DNA of 64,000 nt from Deltaproteobacteria bacterium (GTDB lineage Bacteria > Myxococcota_A > UBA796 > UBA2385). Made by a program: the position numbers and the translations under genes. The notes under the pieces were generated by a model. It was not told the DNA's origin and did not search any database. It saw nothing but the letters and a program-made list of their open reading frames with translations. This document shows positions 59,716 through 64,000 of this stretch, piece by piece; position 1 is the first letter of the stretch, and each line of letters begins with the position of its first letter. Location of the stretch: positions 33,180 through 97,179 of the forward strand of contig JAEUKK010000190.1 of the NCBI GenBank assembly GCA_016792625.1, written 5' to 3'.

Positions 59716-61413
59716 TTAGTCGGGCTTCAACAAGGTGAGCAGATCCCCCGGCACCCCGAAGCGAACCAGCTGGGCGCGCTGGGCCTCGACAATGGCCGCC
59801 TCGCGGGCCTTGAGGAAGCCGGCCACGTCGCCGATGGTCAGCTTCTGCAGCGCATCGCCGTTGATGAGGTGGCTCTCGAGCACTGCCGCGCTGATCGACC
59901 CGTCAAAGAGGCCCACGCGCAGCTCTGCGAGCTGATCGGGCGGCAGGAGCACGCGGTTGCCCACCCCGCGCAGCCGCTCTTTGGCCGGCCCCGCCGCCAA
60001 CGCCTCGCGCAGCAGCGGGGGTGCATCGGCCATCCCGGGCGTCAACAGCTGCGGCACAAAGCCCGTGCCGCCCTGGGCGAGCAGGGGCCCCGCGTCGAGC
60101 GGCGCGCCGTCCACACCTCGCGGCTTGGCGCTAACCAGGGCCAGGGCCGCCAGCCGGCTGCGGCCCCAGCCGAGGTTGAAGCGCCCCGGCGCCGTCACCC
60201 TCCGGGGCGGCGGCTTCGTCTTGCCCTTCGCCCGGGGCCAGGGGCTCGCGCCCTTCAGCACGCCCTGCAGTTCGCGGCGCAGCACCGCCAGCACGTGCGG
60301 CGGCGCCTGGCCCGGGCGCTCGGTGTGCATCTGCAGCAGCAGCCGGCCCAGCGCCGCCAGCTCGCGGTCCTCGGGCAAGGGCCCGTCGGCGAGGCCCTCG
60401 GCCAGCAACACAAAGGCGTAGCCATAGGGCAGGGCGTGCGGGCCCCAGATGTCGAGGCGGCGCAGCAGCGCGGCGGCGCGCCGGGCCCCAGCGGTCGCCC
60501 GCGTGAGCAGCTCGTCCTCCGTGTTCAGACCAGCGCGAATGGCTCTCGCCACAAACTCAATGTCCGCGGCGAAGGGCTCCTGGCCTGAGAGCCCGGCCAC
60601 CACCTTGAGCAGCAGCTCGTGGGGGACCGCCGCCCACCCCTCGGGCTCAAGCGCAGCGCAGGCGTCGTCGAGGGCCGCGCTCAGGTCGAATTCATCAGTC
60701 CAGGTTAAGGCGCGGGCGAGGTTCACGTCGTCCATCGGCGTGCCGCCCGCGTTGATGCGCAGAAAGGTGCGCTTGACCGCTTCCATGTCCTCGGTGACCA
60801 AGGACACGGTGGGGATCAGGTAGTCGCGAAAGCTCGACTGCAGCTCACGCGCCGCTCGCTTGTGCGCCCGCTCGAGGCTCGCCTGGTCTCTCCACTCATC
60901 AAAGAGCTGATCGTCGAGCAGCAGCCGCAAGGGCAGCGCCGGGGTCGGCTGGTCGTCCTCGTCGGGCTCAAGGGGCACCGCCACAAAGGCCCCCTCGCTG
61001 AGGTCATACCAGAGATCCCAGGGGTCTCCGTTGGGGAGGGTCGATTTGGTGTCGACGAGCGGCGTTTGCTCGGCCTGGGTCCACAGCGCCGCGCCCAGCG
61101 CGCCAAAGAGGCTCGTCATGCGTTGCTGGCCGTCGAGCAGGTAGGTGTAGAGCGCCCCTTCGACCGCCGGGGGCTCGGGCAGGGCAAAGGGCCCCAGCGC
61201 GCTGCGCCAGGGCAGCCGGCGCTTGGTGCGCCAGAGCATCAGGCTGCCGCAGGGCAGGCCATGGTTCACGCTGTCCATCAGCTGCAGGCGCTGCTCGGTG
61301 CTCCACACAAACTGCCGCTGAAAGGGCGGGATGCGGATCGACCCGTCTTTGAGCTGGGCGAGCAGGGCGCCGAGGCGCTCGATGGTGGGGGCCTTGAGGT
61401 ATTCGCCGGCCAT
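59716..61413 (-). CDS. DUF262 (GmrSD N-terminal-like) protein, third gene of ATPase-TOPRIM-DUF262 operon
   Basis: The 565-residue protein has the DUF262 core: SIRIPPFQRQFVWSTEQRLQ, LMDSVNHGLPCGSLMLW, YLLDGQQRMTSLFGALG (the D-G-Q-Q-R nucleotide-site motif) and RTFLRINAGGTPMDDVNLAR. DUF262 is the nucleotide-dependent regulatory half of GmrSD-type restriction enzymes that target modified DNA. After about 430 the sequence (GVGNRVLLPPDQLAELRVG, AAVLESHLINGDAL, AGFLKAREAAIVEAQRAQLV) only loosely resembles the end of DUF262/DUF1524 proteins, and no HNH nuclease motif (H-x-x-P, N, H) is clear. It is therefore an unlikely stand-alone GmrSD. ATG 61413 overlaps the TOPRIM-like gene's stop by one base (TGATG). 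Confidence 0.88.
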   Translation of the reverse strand: MAGEYLKAPTIERLGALLAQLKDGSIRIPPFQRQFVWSTEQRLQLMDSVNHGLPCGSLMLWRTKRRLPWRSALGPFALPEPPAVEGALYTYLLDGQQRMTSLFGALGAALWTQAEQTPLVDTKSTLPNGDPWDLWYDLSEGAFVAVPLEPDEDDQPTPALPLRLLLDDQLFDEWRDQASLERAHKRAARELQSSFRDYLIPTVSLVTEDMEAVKRTFLRINAGGTPMDDVNLARALTWTDEFDLSAALDDACAALEPEGWAAVPHELLLKVVAGLSGQEPFAADIEFVARAIRAGLNTEDELLTRATAGARRAAALLRRLDIWGPHALPYGYAFVLLAEGLADGPLPEDRELAALGRLLLQMHTERPGQAPPHVLAVLRRELQGVLKGASPWPRAKGKTKPPPRRVTAPGRFNLGWGRSRLAALALVSAKPRGVDGAPLDAGPLLAQGGTGFVPQLLTPGMADAPPLLREALAAGPAKERLRGVGNRVLLPPDQLAELRVGLFDGSISAAVLESHLINGDALQKLTIGDVAGFLKAREAAIVEAQRAQLVRFGVPGDLLTLLKPD

Positions 61414-62420
61414 CAGAGGCGCTCCAAGACGCGGGCGAGCAGGGGGCCAAGCTCGCCGCTGGGGTCGGTCAGGGCAGCGTGGTGCTGCTGGTAGAACTTC
61501 AAGCCTCGCTCGGCCCCGAGGCCCAGATGAAGCGCCCGGCTCTGGTCATCTGTGGGCGCCGCGCTTAACAGCGGCTGCAGCACCGCTGCCGCCATGCCTT
61601 TCTTGTAGTCATAATGGTCGAGCAGAGGTGTACCCTGCTGCCGCAGTGCGCGCGCGAGGCGCTTGATCTGCGTGCGGTCGTCGCCAGTGAAGGTCATGGC
61701 CCACGACTCTAATGCATCGGTTGGGATGTAATTCTCCGCCTCTCGGCGCTGCAAGACCTGTCCGGCCCACCCTTGTGGCTGGCTGAGCGTTCCTTCGGCG
61801 GCGCGCAGGCCGCGCTCGACAGCCTGCTGCGAGCTGGGCAGCGGCCCGGGCACCGTCCGGTCCGAATCCAGCACCACAAAGAAGCGCCGCTCCTCACCGA
61901 GTTCTGCACCGCTGCTCAGCTTTGCCCCAAGCCCGGTTGCAAGGTCCTCAACGAGCACCTTCAGCTCGCCGCAGCCGCCGCCGCTCGACACCACCAGCCA
62001 GCCCGCTCGGGCCGCCCCCTCGAGCAAGCGCGCCTGGGCGGGGCTTGCGAAGGCCAGCAAAAAGCTCCAGTCGTTGCGGCCGTTCTCCAGCCAGAGGCGC
62101 AGCGGCCGTGCCAACAGGCCGAGCGCCGCGGCGGGCCGAAGGGCAAGCGGGGCGGTCCACTGGGCCTGCGCACCGACCACTTGCAAGAGCTCCTGCGACG
62201 GACCAAGGGCCTGTACTTGTTGGCCACGGTCGAGCAAGACGTCAACCACGTCGGACAGGTCGGTGCCGGCGATCCCGATGCCGCTGGCCCAGGCCGTTAG
62301 CGCGGCGCGGTCGCCCAGCAGCTGGTGGCGGCCCGCCCAGCAGAGGGCCAGCACGCCGAGCAGGGCGAGGTCGTCCTCTACACCGGGGGTGAGCGCCCCC
62401 TGCGTGATCTCAACCCACAC
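61413..62420 (-). CDS. TOPRIM/DUF4435-like protein, putative nuclease effector
   Basis: The 335-residue protein starts at GTG 62420, which overlaps the ATPase stop by 11 nt; frames upstream to 62501 lie inside that gene. Residues about 106-240 look like a TOPRIM fold of the OLD/DUF4435 type: PLRLWLENGRNDWSFLLAF (a Glu and N-D, as in E-G-x-x-D), WLVVSSGGGCGELKVLV, RRFFVVLDSDRTVPGP (DxD, Asp185 and Asp187) and LQRREAENYIPTDALESW (an E-N-Y motif after the DxD). DHYDYKKGM may supply a late Lys. The N-terminal 100 residues have no recognised domain. In PARIS systems, a DUF4435 TOPRIM nuclease is released by an ATPase partner; an analogous effector role is inferred. Local GC near 61.7 kb is visibly lower than in neighbours, a hint of horizontal transfer. 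Confidence 0.7.
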   Translation of the reverse strand: MWVEITQGALTPGVEDDLALLGVLALCWAGRHQLLGDRAALTAWASGIGIAGTDLSDVVDVLLDRGQQVQALGPSQELLQVVGAQAQWTAPLALRPAAALGLLARPLRLWLENGRNDWSFLLAFASPAQARLLEGAARAGWLVVSSGGGCGELKVLVEDLATGLGAKLSSGAELGEERRFFVVLDSDRTVPGPLPSSQQAVERGLRAAEGTLSQPQGWAGQVLQRREAENYIPTDALESWAMTFTGDDRTQIKRLARALRQQGTPLLDHYDYKKGMAAAVLQPLLSAAPTDDQSRALHLGLGAERGLKFYQQHHAALTDPSGELGPLLARVLERL

Positions 62421-63678
62421 CGGCGCCCCCGCGCGGCGCGCCCGGCGCCCGCTGCCGCCGCGCGTCGATGAGCGCGCGCCGCTGCACGCCCATGGTGTCA
62501 AAGGCGTCGGTCAGGGTCGTGTCGCGCGGCCGCCCCTCGGCGTCGAGCCCCACCTCGCGCACCCGCGCCCCGCCGCCCGCGCCGGCCTCAACCCAGTGCA
62601 GGCGCACCTTTACGCCGTGCTTGACCGCGGCGTGCAGCGCGCTGAGCAGCATGACCTCGGAGTGGGTCTCGAGCAGCACCTGGGCTTCGGGCTGCGCGCA
62701 GGCCACCTCGACGAAGTGGTCGGCCAGCGCGCGCTGCAGCCGCGGGTGGAGGGACACCTCGGGCTCTTCGACCGCGAGCAGGCCGCCGCGCGCGCGCAGC
62801 TGCTCGGCCCCGACCAGCACCGCGAAGGCCTGCTGCAGCCCTTCGCCGGCGTCAGGAAAAGGCAGATCGGCCCGATCAGCGCGGCGCAGCACGAGGCGGT
62901 CGGCCTCGGGCCCGTGGGCCGCCCGCGCGAGTGTGGCGTCGCAGTGCTCGTGGTACCAGCGCGACACCCGCTCGAGCAGGGCCGGATCGGCGAGGGCGAT
63001 GGCCTGGGCCGCCGCACCGTCCCCGTCGAGCGGCGGCGGCGTCAGGCCGCGGCGCTCGCCCGCGCGGTCGGACCCCACCCGGCGGGGCCCCAGCCAGCGC
63101 ACAGCGGCCAGCGCGTCGCCGACCGACTCCAGCGCGGGGCCGGCGGCGCCCCGGCCGCTGCGGGGGATGAGGCCATCAAAGCGCAGGCCCTCTACCTGCT
63201 CGCCCCAGGAGAAGCTGTGCGTGAGGCCCTCGCTCGGCCGCCCCCGGGCGCGCAGCGTCCGCTGCGGGCCATCACCCTGCGCTGCGTGCAGCACGTCAAG
63301 CCAGCGCCAGTCGGGCGTGTCCCACCGCCGCAGCCGCCAGCTCACCGTCCAGCCCGCCGCCCGCATGCCCAAGGCGAGGTCGGGGTCGTGGTACTCGGGG
63401 TCCTCACCCCACCAGCTCGCGCGCTCTGCGTCGGGCGCCGCGTCGTCGCCGCGCCCCGACCAGCAGACCTCGCCCCAGCCCGCGCCGCGCAGGCCGGGCC
63501 AGCGCAGGTCGAGGGTCGGCAGGCCCTGCCGGCCGCTGGCCGCCAGCCAAGGCAACAAGCGCAGAAGGGCGCTTTTGCCCGCGCCGTTCTCGCCGTAGAT
63601 GAGCGTCAGCTGGCCCAGCTCGACCTGCTGCCAGTCGCGAAAGCAGCGGTAGCGGCGCGCGGCGAGGTGCGTGATCAT
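62410..63678 (-). CDS. AAA/ABC-type ATPase (AAA_15/AAA_21/OLD-like), first gene of putative defence operon
   Basis: The 422-residue protein starts at ATG 63678 after AGAGGAGG. It begins MITHLAARRYRCFRDWQQVE, typical of RecF/OLD-like ATPases, with Walker A LIYGENGAGKSALLRLLPWL, a signature-like region (FPDAGEGLQQAFAVLVGAEQ) and Walker B/D-loop LLAVEEPEVSLHPRLQRALA followed by VLLETHSEVMLL (switch His). A coiled/variable insertion lies between. There is no fused nuclease, so it fits the ATPase half of a split OLD/PARIS-like pair, with the TOPRIM-like gene directly downstream. The Walker B has Glu-Glu instead of the more usual Asp-Glu. Its promoter should lie between 63679 and the tandem repeats. 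Confidence 0.88.
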   Translation of the reverse strand: MITHLAARRYRCFRDWQQVELGQLTLIYGENGAGKSALLRLLPWLAASGRQGLPTLDLRWPGLRGAGWGEVCWSGRGDDAAPDAERASWWGEDPEYHDPDLALGMRAAGWTVSWRLRRWDTPDWRWLDVLHAAQGDGPQRTLRARGRPSEGLTHSFSWGEQVEGLRFDGLIPRSGRGAAGPALESVGDALAAVRWLGPRRVGSDRAGERRGLTPPPLDGDGAAAQAIALADPALLERVSRWYHEHCDATLARAAHGPEADRLVLRRADRADLPFPDAGEGLQQAFAVLVGAEQLRARGGLLAVEEPEVSLHPRLQRALADHFVEVACAQPEAQVLLETHSEVMLLSALHAAVKHGVKVRLHWVEAGAGGGARVREVGLDAEGRPRDTTLTDAFDTMGVQRRALIDARRQRAPGAPRGGAGVG

Positions 63679-63744
63679 GCGGGGGCCTCCTCTGGGCTGG
63701 GTAGCACAGGCGGTCCGGCGCGGCACGGCGGGCAGGGCTGGCTT

Positions 63745-64000
63745 CACTCGGCGAGCGGCGGCGCCCCCTACCGCAGGGCCCCCAGCCCACTCAGCGAGCG
63801 GCGGCGCCCCCTACCGCAGGGCCCCCGAGTCGCTCGGCGAGCGGCGGCGCCCCCTCGCGCAGGGCCCCCAGCCCACTCGGCGAGCGGCGGCGCCCCCTCG
63901 CGCAGGGCCCCCAAGTCGCTCGGCGAGCGGCGGCGCCCCCTCGCGCAGGGCCCCCCAGTCGCTCGGCGAGCGGCGGCGCCCCCTCGCGCAGGGCCCCCAG
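63745..64000. repeat. 43-bp tandem repeat array, six units, running off the window
   Basis: The anchor GAGCGGCGGCGCCCCCT recurs at 63753, 63796, 63839, 63882, 63925 and 63968, exactly 43 bp apart. The last unit is cut by the window end. The first ~31 nt of each unit are almost constant (CGAGCGG... to GCAGGGCCCCC) and the last ~12 vary between two types (CAGCCCACTCGGC and AAGTCGCTCGGC). The period is not a multiple of three, so it is not a coding repeat. It lies directly upstream of the ATPase gene. Confidence 0.93.

Noticed and set aside
59716..61413. Complete GmrSD type IV restriction enzyme
   Set aside because: DUF262 motifs are clear, but no convincing DUF1524/HNH catalytic His/Asn motif is visible at the C-terminus. 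The operon instead supplies a separate TOPRIM-like protein.
63745..64000. CRISPR array
   Set aside because: The variable part between the repeated cores is only about 12 nt and shared between units, and no cas gene is near. It is an ordinary 43-bp tandem repeat.
1..64000. tRNA or rRNA genes
   Set aside because: No cloverleaf T-arm motif or rRNA stretch was noticed in any intergenic region on either strand; a covariance-model scan would be decisive.

Overview
The window is very GC-rich (estimated by eye above 70%) and densely coded on both strands. The gene content suggests a Myxococcota-like (deltaproteobacterial) predatory or soil/aquatic bacterium. The clues are many lipoproteins with Asp/Gly/Ser-rich linkers, two paralogous VCBS/FG-GAP lipoproteins, a MopE-type Cys/Asp repeat protein ending in a Gly-Cys / hydrophobic / Arg-rich sorting tail, a DUF2330 protein, a subtilase with Ig-like repeats, and CxxCH lipoproteins. 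This taxonomic call is an inference; no rRNA or tRNA gene was seen.

Layout. 1-8 kb: the 3' part of an anti-sigma/FecR-like membrane protein; a carotenoid oxygenase, a sulfatase-like lipoprotein and a flavin reductase on the minus strand; then an L,D-transpeptidase-like protein, a phosphodiester glycosidase and an unknown protein in an overlapping plus-strand operon. 8-11.6 kb: serS behind a 359-nt structured leader, two tandem cNMP-binding-fold proteins, and a DUF1571 protein. 11.6-20 kb: an envelope glycan locus, made of five overlapping minus-strand genes (GT2, methyltransferase, GT-C-like protein, flippase-like protein, membrane phosphodiesterase) divergent from a nucleotide-sugar dehydrogenase. 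20-25 kb: a beta-propeller lipoprotein, RecQ and a beta-barrel candidate. 24.6-30.3 kb: a TPR protein coupled to a 1219-residue Ala/Gln/Pro-rich protein with a membrane segment, divergent from a HELAH metallopeptidase. 30.4-36.4 kb: VCBS lipoprotein, ATP-grasp enzyme and MopE-repeat surface protein. 36.4-41 kb: NsrR-like regulator, DUF2237, lycopene cyclase, RsgA and a lipoprotein. 41-48.6 kb: secreted and lipid-anchored proteins including the subtilase and two cytochrome-like lipoproteins. 48.7-57.6 kb: DNA glycosylase, SPINDLY-like glycosyltransferase, second VCBS lipoprotein, PEP carboxykinase, a repetitive Ala/Gly/Lys protein, a zinc-finger pRiA4b-type protein and a small membrane protein. 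57.6-59.7 kb: a Cys-rich lipoprotein gene with a truncated duplicate upstream, both trailed by nearly identical intergenic repeats.

The most interesting part is 59.7-64 kb: a three-gene overlapping operon (AAA/ABC-type ATPase, TOPRIM/DUF4435-like protein, DUF262 protein) preceded by a 43-bp tandem-repeat array that runs off the window. It looks like an anti-phage module related in logic to the split ATPase + TOPRIM systems (PARIS, OLD, Gabija) but with a DUF262 partner.

Recurring themes are translational coupling by overlapping start/stop codons (ATGA, GTGA, TTGA, TGATG and probably one CTGA), GGAG or GAGGTG Shine-Dalgarno sequences, and hairpins or GC-rich dyad repeats between convergent genes.
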